A DNA stretch of 64,000 nucleotides from Coptis chinensis (GCA_015680905.1 CM027378.1:57933501-57997500), one strand, 5' to 3'; shown: positions 13,001-25,146, counted from the stretch's first letter. Notes: generated by a model not told the origin, from the sequence alone. Translations and numbers: made by a program.

Positions 13001-13832
13001 CACATTTGAGACAATTTTGAAGACTGTCATTTTCTTTCCAAAACAACATGTAATCATTCTTGCATGTATGTATTGAGATATAACCATGTCCCAGGTTACG
13101 CATTAGTGTCTTCGCCTCGTAATGAGACTTTGGCAGTGTCTCACCTTCAGGCAATCCAATTTTAATCAACTGGAGAATCATAGTGAACGATTTGTTACTC
13201 CAGTGATTGATTATCTTTAAGTGAAGCAATTTCACAAGATAATCTAACTTAGAAATCTTACAACCTGGATACAAAGGTTGGCGTGTTTCCCTCAAAAGGT
13301 CATCATATGGATCTATATTTCCTCCATTGTTGTTAAAGCTACCTTCACCTTCTGTGGCATTCAATGCATCATCATCTCCGGATCCCCCATGTTCCACGTG
13401 AGGCTCCAAATTATCAACATGTGTTGAAGCTTGTAAATCTTCAATCATGTCATCTAACCCATCAAAATTTACCATTTGAACACCATTCCCATCATCATCG
13501 TCATCACTTAATTCCTCATATTCTTCTCCATGAAACACCCAACGAGTGTACTTCTTGTCCATGCCTAACATCTCTAGATCATCATTTACCTCATTGATGT
13601 GCTTGTAATTCCTATTTTTGCACTCTTTGCATGGACACCTAGTCCTGCCCGCACTGTCTACATGACCATGAGCAATATCAATAAAATCCAGAATTCCTTT
13701 TTTATATGCTGGCCAAAACCTATTTGGTAATTGTATCCAACTCTTATCTATTTCCGTGTTTCCTACTACAAGAGAATAATTGTACGACCAATTTTGACAT
13801 AACAAACGAAAATAGTACACATGCCATACCAA
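10001..13832 (-). pseudogene. TNP2-type CACTA transposase, multi-exon, broken
   Basis: The N-terminal transposase-associated domain is at about 13760-13500 (DKSWIQLPNRFWPAYKKG, TRCPCKECKN), followed by an acidic linker. The core follows: AADMRWHKEKHDREENVLRHP and LATDGFNPFGNMSS (12900-12700), VVLWTIIDFPAYGNLSSWS and CPNCNKD (12480-12390), and HNLDVMHVEKNICDNVVGTL at about 12100-12030. Then come MKSHDCHVLLQ (11787), ECLTFCSMYLQGIETRFNRE (about 11310), CIVNGIRFHTKDRE (about 10700), KRVYLFRCDWYDVGN (about 10540) and an Asp/Glu-rich C terminus ending at 10001. Damage seen: TAG at 12957-12959, a frameshift near 12190, TGA at about 11788, and frameshifts near 11340, 11500, 10420 and 10600. Family exon order is kept. 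Confidence 0.9.
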
Positions 13833-16050
13833 CTTATCAGATTTGTTTCTGAGAACTTAAACTTTCACTTATACAACAACTAATAAACTTTCAAACCCTT
13901 AAACTTTAAGTGAAAGCCACTTAATGAAGGGTATTTTTGACATTCACTTCAAGAAAAGACAAACTGCAATATAAGACATAACACTTTTAACTTTTCAACT
14001 TTGCCCCTAATCTTCTACATAGTTTAGGTACTTTATCTCTGAGAAAGAGCATAGTTGTTACTTCTTTTTTTTTTCAAATTAAATTGGTTACAAAAAGTTT
14101 ACTTCGATTTATTCTTTTTATCACTATAATTGTCTAATGTAGTTATTGTATGTTAATAAATTTTGGTCTTATTGAATGTCTTTTATTTATTAAATTTGGT
14201 CTATTGAACTGTTCACTAATGCTCAATGGACAAAGATGCTCAAAATGACATTGACATTGAATATTTTTTACATAGTCCTGCTGTTTTACACTCTATAATC
14301 AGTGTGTGATCAGCTAGTGTGCATTTTTCGCAAAAGAAAAATAATAGCAATGCAAAATCATGAGGAGCGAGTCTGTATGAATAAGCAAGACCTATATATT
14401 CTTGTGGTGAGACAAAAACTATACGGTCCAAGCACTAGTTCATTTTTTAACCGAAACAATGAAACTGAAGCAACATACTAATCTAAGTATAAAACCATAT
14501 CTAGGCAAGGTAAAACAAACTCCTCTAAACAAAAGAAACAAACATTCAATCCATGTACGTATATAATATCATAAAGGCTTGTATATAGTGCTCATTAAGC
14601 CTACAAAACAAATAAAAGAAACCAAGTTCTACCAATCCAAATAAGTCTCAAGTGACAAAACATCATGCAACTAATTATAAGTTTTCTCTTAAGTTTAGAA
14701 ACTTAGTTTTGTAATATCGCTAAAGAAAGGCTACCACAAGCCTCCACCAGCCTCGAATGTTCGAAAAGCTTTACTAGAACTTATCTGGTGAGTTATTCCA
14801 AAGACAGGGAATGCCTAGATTGGGTCTTGTTCAGTTAAGATCTCCCATAGAGAAACTACTAATGAAATATATCAGACCTTGCCTCTAGATAATCTACAAC
14901 GACTAAAAAAAACTCGAGACCTTTCTTAAATATAGCTATCAATTGTTCAAAAGTTCAATTCTAAAATATAGCTATCAATTGTTTAAAAGTTCAATTCTAA
15001 AATATAGCTATCAATTGTTCAAAACTACTAAAATTGCATTACAACAAACAAAAGTTCAATTTTAATCTAAAAAATATACAAGCTAGAGAACATGAAAATG
15101 CTACCTGGAATAAGTTTACAGGTTCAACCTATTTTCCTTGTTGCAAGTGTTTAAGTTGAGGACTTGAACCAAGTTTTCAAACACACTCTATTACATTAAG
15201 TTGCAAAGATCGAGGAATCAACAAAATTAGCCAAAATAAAATAAGACATATAAGGTTCTCACTTGGAAACTCAAAACCCAAATTCACACGCACACGTCAT
15301 AAACAAGGCACCACTTACAATCGCTGAAATCGTACAAACCTTAATTGACCTAAAGAAAAAGTGAAGGAAAGATTCATACCATACTTTTCTACTTTCAGCG
15401 GTACTTTTCTATTCGCGCGATATCCATATCCAAAAATTGACTCAATATTTTAAAAGTCGGTCATTTTTTTTTAATATCTTCTTAGCAATAGGGCCATGGT
15501 TGGGAAACTAAGGTCTCCCTTTTGTTTCAATATGCTCCAGCAAAAGAGAACCATATATAAAAGCTAACTCAAGTATGGAATGAGCCACCACTCTTCTTTC
15601 TTGATATCATAACTTTACATGTATAGTCATGAAATTTGTTCTTTAACTGATAATACCAATATTTTTACAATAGTATGGCATGGTTCGTATATTGCATAAC
15701 AAGAATAATAAAAGGCAACGCTATTCCCATAGAAAGATTGATATTGGAAGAGGAGAAAGGGTGTGAGAAATATCTGTTGTGGGAAGTAGGGAAAAGTAAC
15801 AATGGAAGAAGAGAATGCTTATTATTTACTACTTGTGATCAAGAGTTTGAAAATGAGGATGTACTTGATAGGCATCGAGAAATCAACCCATTTCAAATGC
15901 CAAAGATTTGTCATGAGCAGTTTTAAGCGTTGGTGGAATGGCTATTCACGTTATTCGACTTCGGAGGAAACTCAAACTACTAACAACAACTCTTGATTGG
16001 CACGGCATTAATTTTCACCAGATTGTTTGAAACGCGTGACTGTTGTGCGG
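13833..16050. other. CACTA 1 region upstream of TNP2, no gene recognised
   Basis: AT-rich. It has a short tandem repeat at 14927-15023. A plus-strand frame at 15675-15926 (83 codons) matches no family I know and has no supporting context. Confidence 0.4.
14927..15023. repeat. 36-bp tandem repeat, about 2.6 copies
   Basis: TATAGCTATCAATTGTT starts at 14931, 14967 and 15003, with AAAAGTTCAATTCTAAAA between copies. Confidence 0.9.
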
Positions 16051-16790
16051 TCAAGGCTCAAAACTGAGTGTTGTAGTCCACGAACTTTGACTCTGGGGAA
16101 GTTCATTCAGTTATAGAATGCGTTAAGGGCTCTTAAGGAGAGAGAGGGGCAAGGCTGCCTGATTCTAAACAAGTTAAGGCGCCATCTGGGTTGTAGTATT
16201 GAGGGAGGTGGAATAGAAAATTCTGTGAATCAAGGCCTGCTGCGTCCCGTCGATGATTGTCTTATGGATGTCTTGAAAGAGATACCACAAGATGTTTCAT
16301 CAGACAAGTCCTCTTGATTGACTAATTGGTAATCCTGTATGTTATAGCTTCAACCTGAAGTCGACTACCGATAGGTGTTAGTCTATCTCTTTGAAGTTAT
16401 GCAGGTCTTGATTGACCTGCTGTGCCAGTCAAGGCTCAAAACTGAGTATTGTAGTCCACGAACTTTGACTCCGGGGAAGCTCATTCAGTTATGGAATGCG
16501 TTAAGGGCTCTTAAGGAGGAGAGATAGGGGCTAGGCTGCCTGATTCTAAGTAGGTTAAGGCGCCATTTGGGTTGTACTATTGAGGGAGGTGGAATAGAAA
16601 ATTCTGTGAATCAAGGCCTGCTGTGTCCCATCCATGATTGTCTTATGGATGTCTTGAAAGGGATACCACAAGATGTTTCATCAGACGAGTCCTCTTGATT
16701 GACTAATTGGTAATCCTGTATGTTATAGCTTCAACTTGAAGTCGGCTACTGACAAGTGTTAGTCTATCTCTTTGAAGTTATGCATATCTT
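16051..16790. repeat. Two direct copies of a roughly 370-bp unit inside CACTA 1
   Basis: TCAAGGCTCAAAACTGAGTR begins at 16051 and at 16429. The copies match closely through TTGAAGTTATGCA and differ by scattered substitutions and a few short indels. No frame is conserved, so this is a local tandem duplication of non-coding DNA. Confidence 0.9.
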
Positions 16791-18560
16791 TCACTTATGT
16801 TAAGCGCTTGACTGAATAACTTTACCTTAATAGCAAGCTGGTCTATGAATCTAGGTGAACCTAGAGGGCTGAGTTGGAAGGGGCTGGGGAAGAATTACCC
16901 AACGGGGTTTTGAGTTGGACTAATCGATGTTCAAATCTCACTGACAATGAACACCAACCCAATGAAAATCCACCCTCCCCTATACTATGCATTCGGTGGC
17001 GATAGAAAATTCGGCTTTCCGATTTCCTGGCTTTCGAAAGACAGTAGGTTTGGTACAGGACTAGCCAGAGGGGTATAGATGGTATAGAGGAGAAGACCAT
17101 AGGACAGGACCAAAATAAGTTGGGATTTCTATCTGAGACTTGACACAGCGTATGAATCCTTATTCCATAACGAAAGAAAGTGGACTAGATCTTTCGAAGT
17201 GTTGGACTAAATCCGCACTCGCCACCAGCGAATCTTTTCACTAGTTACAACTGTATCTGCAACTTCGGCCCCCACTTCACCATGCTCTCATTCAGAAAAT
17301 ACATATGTCACATTTGTTAACTCTAAATCCTGCGTTTCTGGTCCAAATAATGGTCGTCCTTCAATCGGCCCCTGCCAGTGACATCTAACAGAGCCCCAAC
17401 GTATCTGGAAACTAAACCCCTCTATCTAGTTTGGGATGATGAAGCCTTCTCCATGGAGGAAAATAGAGCATTTGACATGCATGTCAAACAAGAAGAAGCT
17501 TGCTGTTAAAAGTATGGGGTGGGTGAAACTAGCCAGATGATTGTCCCTGGATGCAGCAGATAGAAGGATATTGGTGTAGGCCTATTTTGGGTTCCCACGG
17601 ATATGTAGGTTGTAAATTTTATGGACTGAGTCACTCAGATACAGGGAGCAAAAAGACATATACGAGTAACTATATTTAACTACAAGGTGACATTGTATTT
17701 GAGGAAGGTCACAATATTGTTGTTGTATCTTTATGAATACTATAACTGAACCAAGAGTAAAAATGGACGACTAAAGGTCGTAGCGGAACTTTTACGTAAG
17801 ATTGATATTGGAATAGAATACACGCCAAAATTCCTTCAAATTGAAATATAAAGATTTGTTCTTTATATCACAAATCAAAAACAAAAACAAAATACCCAAA
17901 ATCAAAAGCAAAGCAATATATCTTACCCACTGTAGAGAACCCCAATTCGAGCAGTTTTACCTGGCTCCACAAATCACTGCAAAGAACACCAAAAATTCCA
18001 CTTTAAAGCTAAAACAATCAATCAAGACAAGAAAAAAAAAACAAAAAAAAAAACGATTTCAACTAGGGCAGGGAACAAAAAAACAAAGCTTTTGATTTTG
18101 TTATAGCTTCAATGACTTTTAAATTCTTCTCACCTCAGTAAAGTCAAAAAACAGTGGAGGTTGAGGGTGGAGGAGAGATAAGCTTTGAAGATGTGGAGAG
18201 AAAAATGATGAGTTTTGGAGATGGAGGAAAGAAGTTTCGGTTTAGATGGAGAGAGAGACAACAATCTAGGGTTTTAATATGTTTTTTTTTTGTGGTATTT
18301 CTAATTTTGTTATGACTTAGAGCGGGAACATGAAAACTGGAGCACGAATAATATTTGTAGCCAAAAAGAATATATCCGCCCAAACCAGAGCCCATTGGCA
18401 ACATCGAAATCGTCGCAACAAGCACATACACATAGTCTATCCCGGAATTACCAGTGACGACAAGGGGGTTGCAATAGATATTTAATCTATAGCAGCACCA
18501 CACTTGTTGCCAACAGTAAATATTATCAATTTAATTATTTTTCTTATTTTTCGTAAATTT
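16791..18560. other. CACTA 1, right-hand interior, no gene recognised
   Basis: Less AT-rich at 16850-17600, then A-rich at 17840-18080. A minus-strand frame at 18144-18503 has hydrophobic stretches but no family signature. I cannot support a gene. Confidence 0.4.
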
Positions 18561-18723
18561 AAGCAAACACTTTTGCAACGCTCTAGGTATTTCCCAAAAT
18601 GAAAATTCTATTAAGACAGATGACATTTAGCAACGCCACACGATGTTGTAAAAGATGACTTATTGCAACAAATTTTAGGCGTGGCGAAAGAGTGCGTTGG
18701 AACAGACCCCTTTTGTTGTAGTG
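18561..18723. repeat. Right subterminal repeats and terminus of CACTA 1
   Basis: Motifs TTTTGCAACGC, TAGCAACGCC and GGCGTGGCGAAAG match the left-end array in inverted orientation. The segment ends TTGTTGTAGTG at 18723, followed by TSD TAT. Confidence 0.85.
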
Positions 18724-20187
18724 TATGTTTATATTTTCATTACTAGGATTACCGGTTACTTCAAAGGCTGTGTTTGGCATTTTACGATTAGGTATGGCTT
18801 GACCTGGAAACACACCTTTGGGTTAACTATTGTATGGAATGATTAATGGATTGTAAAATCTGTTGGTTAGCCTACATGTGGGCTTCGAAATGATTCGGTT
18901 GTGAAGGTGTAGTGGCCACAGGTGGTGGGACTGGAACTATCTAACGTTGATTATTAACGGGTGGGTTGTGATAGTTATTATTAATCGAAATGATACCTTT
19001 ATTGTTATTATAATTATTATTATTATTATTATAATTACCTTGTCCTTGTCCTTGTCGTGGTGGAGCTTGGTTATAGTTGTTCGCTGGCCTAACATTTTGA
19101 TTATTAAACCCTGGAGGTGTAACTTGTTGATTATTTCTCAAACTGAAGTTGGGATTTTGTCTCCAAGGTGCGTTAGGTTAGCTATTAATGGAACAAACAT
19201 TGTCCGGCTATGCGGGTGGTTGTTCATAGAGGAAAGGACAATAGGAGTCAGAATGCTTAAGGCTGTAACAGAAATTACATAGAAGAGTGTTAACGTTCAT
19301 GACAAGAGTAGGCTTATGTTGAATAGAAATGGCATCTACCTTTTTAGTGAGAGATTTGATTAGAGTTCTAAGCTCGGGATCAAATTTAACCTTAAACATA
19401 CTGGCAGCCTTAACTGTGGAAGAAGAATTACTGGACCGAGGGATGTCATTACCCCCCAGTTATTCTGACGTTTAGATTGATTTTCTAAAAACCTATAAGC
19501 CTCTGAGGCACCTTTACTAATGAAACTACCCCCAGTCATTATGTCAAGAACCACTTTATGGTGATGTAAAAGCTTTTTGAAAAATGCACGAACAAACGTG
19601 TCTTTCACAAGGTTATGATGTGGACACTCGATGAGAAGATCAGTGAAACGATTTCAAGCCTCGGAAAAGGATTCATGAGGATTCTGGCGGAAGAAATGAA
19701 TCTTTTGAAGCATTGCATCTATCTTCAGAGGTAGGTAAAACTGTTCCATGAACAATTGAACGAGATTGGCCCATGAGTCCACACAATTAGGCAATTGGGC
19801 AGTTAACCAAGACGCCGCCTTATCGGCTAGGGTGAAAGGAAACACCCTAAGTTTAATTTGTTCCGAACATATGGTAGGATGATGAAATATGGTAAAAACT
19901 TGTTCAATCCTACGCATATGCTGATAAGGCTTCTCGTGGTCCAAACCATGAAAAATCGGTAACAAATTAAATATATTCAGGGGGATTCAAAAATCCCCCA
20001 CTGGGTCTGCAAGAACGGTGCAAGACTTAGGGCTATCATTAAGGGCCTTGTAAAAATCAGAGAGAGGAGTCTCTGTTTTAACAGCCATTAATGCAGGTGT
20101 AGTGTGTAGTATTCTAGATAGGCGTGTGTGTTGACGCTTACGATAAATAACAGAAGATGGTTTACTAGTACCAGACCTTAATCTCAT
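18724..20187 (-). pseudogene. gag of element A (Athila lineage)
   Basis: The start is the Met at 20187 (MRLRSGTSKPSS), in the same place as the MRL starts of E1 (40563) and D (56574). The capsid-like block is at about 19965-19660 (IFHGLDHEKPYQHMRRIEQV, VFPFTLADKAASWL). Near 19270 is a zinc knuckle, CNFCYSLKHSDSYC, with perfect CX2CX4HX4C spacing. Next comes an Asn/Gln-rich tract at 19141-18941. Breaks: TGA at 19987-19989 (where the homologue in B has Arg), TGA at 19654-19656, a one-base frameshift in a G run near 19460, and TAG at 19208. The frame continues as GVFPGQAIPN up to CACTA 1 at 18723 and resumes at 4563. Gag would form the retrotransposon particle. Confidence 0.85.
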
Positions 20188-20660
20188 GCAAGTCTAAGGT
20201 CAATATAAATATAAACCACTAACAGCAGTCAAAACAACCCTGATATGCTAGAGTTAAAAACTCCTCTAACAGAAGAGGTGAGGAGTGGAAGAAGGAGTAC
20301 CTAAATGCCTCCTTGTTATGCGTTTGAATAGCGTCTTGTATACGCAATCTCAATGTATTTACGAAGTTGGAAACACTGAATAACTTGAACGAAGAGAGTT
20401 AGAAACTAACCTGTAAAAAATTGGGCTTTCCTCAAAAGGGGCGCCGGCACGCTCTTGCTTGACACGAATTCCAGTAACTTGAGGGCATGTACGCTCACGA
20501 AATAGAGTACCTAGGGCACGGGAGCGCTTAAGGTAGAATTTTGAAAAAATTTATAATTTGAACCAAACAAACACAGTTAGAACTAGATAAGGGTGGGTAC
20601 GTTTAATGGGATTTTTCTAGGATCGAAAATACAAAAGGAAACGAATCTAAACAAAACTAA
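20188..20660 (-). other. 5' untranslated leader of element A with GC-rich block
   Basis: Lies between PBS and gag. At 20431-20530 it holds a GC-rich patch (GGCGCCGGCACGCTC, GGCACGGGAGCGC) resembling the block upstream of this element's ORF3 at 775-905. No coding frame. Confidence 0.55.
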
Positions 20661-20676
20661 GATGGCAGTGGCGCCA
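20661..20676 (-). promoter_or_regulatory. Primer-binding site of element A
   Basis: The minus strand reads TGGCGCCACTGCCATC two bases after the LTR end (...TTATCA AA). It matches the 3' end of plant tRNA-Asp (PBS TGGCGCCGTTGCC) except at one base. Confidence 0.85.
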
Positions 20677-20678
20677 TT

Positions 20679-21102
20679 TGATAAAATGTAAAACAATAGT
20701 TTTACCTACTCCTAACTAGTTATGCTATGCATAAGTAAAACTAAAGATATTTACTACTTTATATCAAAGTTATCTACTCTCGTTTATCATGCAATATGTG
20801 GAGTAGAAAATTAGTTCCACTCTTAGTTTATTTAGGCGTAAGTTTTGCTAGTTTAATCTATTCAAACAAAATCAATGAGAGTAATGGATTGTAATTTTAC
20901 TAATATGGTGATTGAACTAATTAAGATGTTTTAACTTATACTATAGCAATCAAATATTAAGATGTGAATATGGAGAACGAATTAGGGGGATTTGATTCCA
21001 CTTTCATTAATTCCTCATATGCTAGTGTAGATTATTGCAATCCTAACCAATAAAGATTAAGTAATTGATCACTGATTATTCATGGCAATCTCTACCAACT
21101 AA
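20679..21102 (-). mobile_element. 5' LTR of element A, U5-side part
   Basis: The reverse complement matches E1's LTR about 39600-40082 and ends ...TTATCA next to the PBS. It is cut at 21103 by CACTA 2. With the other part (28045-29008) the LTR totals about 1,385 bp, close to E1's 1,392 and 1,396. Confidence 0.85.
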
Positions 21103-21119
21103 TACTATACCAAAACAGG

Positions 21120-21580
21120 ACATACCTAATGGTTAGAAACCGTTACTAAAAATCTTTGTAACGGTTTTTTTGCGTCACAGTTTTGGCGTTTCTAATTCGT
21201 TATTAATTTTCGTAACGGTTTAGAACCGTTACATAATTATTTATTGTAACGGTTTTTTCCGTAACTGAAAATATTTGCTAACGGTTTTCTTTGTTAAATT
21301 GTATTACTCTTTAATAACGGTTTTATAAAATTAGTAACATTTTTTTTGTTACTCTTTTCTAACATCAATAACAGTTTTATAAAGTTAGTAACACTTTTTT
21401 GTGTTACTCTTTTCTGACATTAGTAACGGTTTTATAAGTTAACAACACTTTTTTGTATTACTAATTTATAAAATTTGTAACGGTGAATTTTCTTTTGGTA
21501 ACGGTTTTGCTGTTTCGTAAGTGTTACTCATTGCAAAATTTAGTTACGGTTTTCCACCATTACAAAACTATTTTATATGT
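21120..21580. repeat. Left subterminal repeats of CACTA 2
   Basis: At least ten copies or variants of GTAACGGTTTT and AAACCGTTAC in both orientations, comparable to TNPA-binding arrays. The family differs from CACTA 1. Confidence 0.85.
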
Positions 21581-22737
21581 AAAAAAAATAATTTCCCCAA
21601 AAACCACCCTTTTTGAGAGACTACTGATCTAAACCTGCATAAAGATGCCCCTACTTATTGGGTATTCTACAATTGTCCATAACATAAACAAGAAATCTCA
21701 CAAGTACATCCAATCACATAATCTTTTATTAAAATAACATCACCAAAACGTCTTTCATAAATAGGACTTGCCACAAATGAAATACAAATTGTTTTTCAAA
21801 CCAATAGGACTTGTCCTTAAACTCAAACTCTCACGTCATTTGTACAGAACTAGCTCCTTCAGTAGTTGCAAGCATCAGGGGATGACTTTGGGATGGTATT
21901 ATCAGAAAAGTCCCTTTCATTCTATACACCAATAGAAATAAATAAAAATAAGTCACAGAGTAAAAAACAAATATGTATAGATATATACTTATATCCTATT
22001 CTTAAGTAGTAGCTCCTTATACTAAAACTACGAAATTCATAAAAGAGAGTATGGTAGCATACTAGTAGCAATAGAAGCATAGTATAGACATGAAAGTTTA
22101 TGTAACACCCCAAAACCCTATATCCTTGTCAGACACCTTGACGAAAGACATAAAAATTTCAGTAGAATCTCCTTTGTATTTTCAATATTTCATAGACATA
22201 AATCCTGTCATAACCTGGAAATCAAATAATATATTGATTCGTAGAACCAGCTACTTAACCATCTCGACCAATACCAGTTAAGTCAAATAACCAATCCTCG
22301 AATAAAAAAGACACTGTAAATTATATACCAAAATTAAAATGAAAACAACATAAACATCACTTCCACTTATATCAGTGTTATACACCTCTATTAGTTCCAA
22401 CCAGAGATACCACACTTAGAATATATGTACACCATACCTTCACACTACTCACATGTAAAATCCCATCTTCCAAAATAAAACTCATGAATATTCCAACATC
22501 TGCATACAATTATCACATATGAAACGAAAGAAAACCACACAAGAACCTTACCTTTCATTAACTGCTAGGTCTCCTATTGCTGCTATCCATCTACGTTCCA
22601 ACATAAAACGCTAAAGCTAGTTCCTCACTTGGAGGCATTTTAGTTCCTTATTCCCCTAAGAAAATAACTAAAATAACATATACGGGATTATACAAAATAA
22701 CTATATTTAACTTTACTTTTACCTTTAACCGAGTTAG
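21581..22737. other. CACTA 2 interior, nothing recognised
   Basis: AT-rich with short frames only. It could contain introns or further captured sequence that I cannot identify. Confidence 0.4.
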
Positions 22738-22860
22738 TTTCACATCTGCTTTATGTGCCTTAATAGAAACTGAAGGTGTTTTCCCCAAACGGGTATCCCA
22801 TATGGCAAACGTACCATCCACAAAACATGATGCAAAAACATTAGCTTCGGTAGGGCTCCA
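22738..22860 (-). pseudogene. Captured exon of a GRWD1-type WD40 repeat protein
   Basis: The minus strand reads WSPTEANVFASCFVDGTFAI then WDTRLGKTP and KAHKADV. This is the glutamate-rich WD-repeat protein (GRWD1-like, ribosome biogenesis) signature with an IWD repeat end. A splice acceptor (ATGCAG) directly precedes the first Trp codon, where the family has LQW. About 41 residues match; past 22738 the sequence no longer does. It is a fragment of one exon with flanking intron, without the rest of the propeller. Confidence 0.75.
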
Positions 22861-23418
22861 CTGCATGAAGGAATTTAGGCAACTTTTAGAACGGAATAGA
22901 CTTCAAATTGAGGGCTTACCGCATTAAAACACACACATAAAAAAATGAAGAAGTTTTGTTATTCAAATCGAAAAGCGAGAGAATTCATCTACAAAGTGAT
23001 GAACACTCAACACATTGCACAGCGCATTTCCAAGTCGGAACTCCATTTAATCCATCCTTTTCTTTTGTGTTCATCTCATATCACTGCTCAAAGATAATAC
23101 ACAACACAGTTGGTAAAAAACCAGCTGTAAAAAAATTCAAAATTATGACTGTAAGTATCGAGTAAGTAGAAGATGAGATACTTCCAGGTTTTATCCGTTG
23201 GGTATGAGTTTTTTTGTTTAAAAAAAATATTGGTTATTTCTTTCAGGTATCCCAATCCCAACATTACATTATTTCCCCTCCAATTACATTCTTGCAGGTT
23301 CCCACTCAAATGCTACAAAGCACCAATGTATTCATAAAGAAACAATTAGAACAACAAAATGTTAAAATTAAAGTACTCTGCTCAAAGACATTGAATAGTT
23401 TGTGACTTCCATGACTAC
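22861..23418. other. CACTA 2 interior, unassigned
   Basis: Probably intron or captured non-coding DNA 5' of the WD40 exon. Small frames at 22956-23309 lack any signature. The last eight bases, ATGACTAC, are the TSD of the hAT element. Confidence 0.4.
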
Positions 23419-24676
23419 TAGGGTTGTCCACAAATAACCGAAAACCGATAAACAGAACCGAATAGGCTCGAACCGGCCATTTTTTCAGGTTTTTGGTAGA
23501 CCCGATTCGGTTTATGGTTCTGTCAACTAAGAACCGACTAGTAGAATGCAGTTTTCAGTTTTGTACCTCAGTTAACCGATATAACCGAACCGAAATGATG
23601 TATGTAAATAGTTTATTTTTAGATATCTAATTAAATGATGTTTATCAACAACCGTTGGATGATATCTTGTGTTCTCGTCAACACAAGTGTAACCTTATTT
23701 CCTCAAACAAAATAACCCACATACTGACATAGTCACCCTTCACTTCGACTGTGTAGCCACCATTCTCTACTTAGATCAAAACCCAACAACAATAAAGATC
23801 ACCATTCATATATTCCGACATCTCCATCTCCACGTACTAGTGAGGGCTTTAACCACCCACTCTGTATCACATTCTTGTGGTGATGAACAGTTTTGCAGAT
23901 CATTTTTTTCTTACTTTCGTGAATGTTCGAAGATATGATACACTATGGCAGCATGGGCTTGTTTGCCAAAAGCTAGCTTTAACTATGTGAATTTGTGAAG
24001 ATGTGAATTAAAGTGAATAGGGTGATTTACTTTTGTGAATTTGGGGAGATGCAAAAGCTATGGTAGTGCGTTGTGAATTTGTGGAGAAGTGGAGATAGGC
24101 ATATAGGAGTGATTATACTGACTTTTTGTATATTTTGAAGACAGTGTTAAGTTGAATGTTGTAACAGTTATTTTATCAATGGTTCAGTACTTTAAAATGC
24201 CTTGATAACTTTTGTCAGATCTGTGTGGGTAAGATAATGTTATAAATTAAACAAATATTTTTGGTTGTGTTAAGGACTTAATCCGACTACTTGATGCATT
24301 CTTGTAAGAACCTGTGTTTTAATTTTCTAACCAGCCTGCAAGATATATGAGGATGGGAGAAATGCTTCAAACATTTATTGTTGAATATGATATGTACTTA
24401 GCCTAGGCATGCGCCTGGGTTACAGGGCTTGTTTCAAAATTGTTGGAATGGGTGTCTATTAAATGAGTCTATGGTGAAGTGAAAATTATTGTTAGTTGGG
24501 CTTTAAGTCAATGGATTTGGTTTTAAACCGATCCGAATTGATTTTACAATTCGGTTAGAACTCGATTTTCTTCTAGCTGTGGTTCGGTAATGGTTTGAAA
24601 AGTTAGAAACCGACCCTTATGATTCAGTCTATATATTTGGACTAAACCGACCCGAACTGAACCGTGGACAGCCCTA
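23419..24676. mobile_element. Non-autonomous hAT-type element nested in CACTA 2
   Basis: The 1,258-bp element starts TAGGGTTGTCCAC and ends with the inverted copy GTGGACAGCCCTA. It is flanked by an 8-bp TSD, ATGACTAC, at 23411-23418 and 24677-24684, the hallmark of hAT. Subterminal regions hold AACCGA / TCGGTT repeats. No transposase frame. Confidence 0.9.
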
Positions 24677-24744
24677 ATGACTACAATAATCTTGCCTAAC
24701 ATGTCTGATCAAAGGAGAAACAAGACTTCAAGCTAAGATAGGCA

Positions 24745-24975
24745 AGGGTGGAATTCGAACCGAGCAGCTCAGGCTCGGCTCGAGCTCGCTCGTTTAACTA
24801 TATAAATTAAAGCTCGTGTAACAAATGAGCTTGATGAAACTCGGCTCGTTTAAGTTCAGTTCGAGTTCACTCATTTAACTATATGAGCCGAGCTCGAGCT
24901 CAATTTAAAATTTGTGTAATTAATGAACCGAACTTGAGCATGGTAAAGCTCGGCTCGTTTAGCTCGACCCTTAAA
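24745..24975. repeat. Cluster of CTCGGCTCG / GAGCTCGAGCTC motifs
   Basis: Dense short direct and inverted copies of GCTCGGCTCG and GCTCGAGCTCG with AT-rich spacers, ending near AAATATAG. It resembles the body of other small plant hAT/MITE elements, but I could not define termini or a TSD. Confidence 0.5.
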
Positions 24976-25146
24976 TATAGGAACAATATCAGAGCAAAAT
25001 TTAAATTTAAGACCGAACAAAAAATGTAAGACAGAACAAACAACCCTTAATATATTGCTAAAGCTATTCCCAATAACTTACAAGGAAATGGTTTTACTAA
25101 ACTAACATTTACAAAGTATGAAATTAAATCAAGGACAACACTCACC

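Larger units (their letters stand above)
4567..18723 (-). mobile_element. CACTA (En/Spm) transposon 1, about 14.2 kb, inserted in gag of element A
   Basis: The left end is CACTATAATAGAAAGG and the right end, read inward, is CACTACAACAAAAGGG. The 3-bp TSD is TAT at 4564-4566 and 18724-18726, as expected for CACTA. Both ends carry clustered subterminal motifs of the GCGTTGCAAAAG type. Inside, on the minus strand, are the two usual genes: TNP2 transposase (10001-13832) and a TNPA/Ptta-type protein (8206-9838). Both are broken, so the copy is probably no longer autonomous. Element A gag homology continues on both sides. Confidence 0.95.

Noticed and set aside
15675-15996. Two overlapping plus-strand frames as a captured gene
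   Set aside because: No recognisable family, no splice context and no conservation evidence.
16850-17500. Mitochondrial DNA insertion
   Set aside because: Composition is suggestive, but I recognised no organellar gene; left as an open question.
18144-18503. Minus-strand frame with hydrophobic stretches as a membrane protein
   Set aside because: Low-complexity and hydrophobic by composition; no signature.
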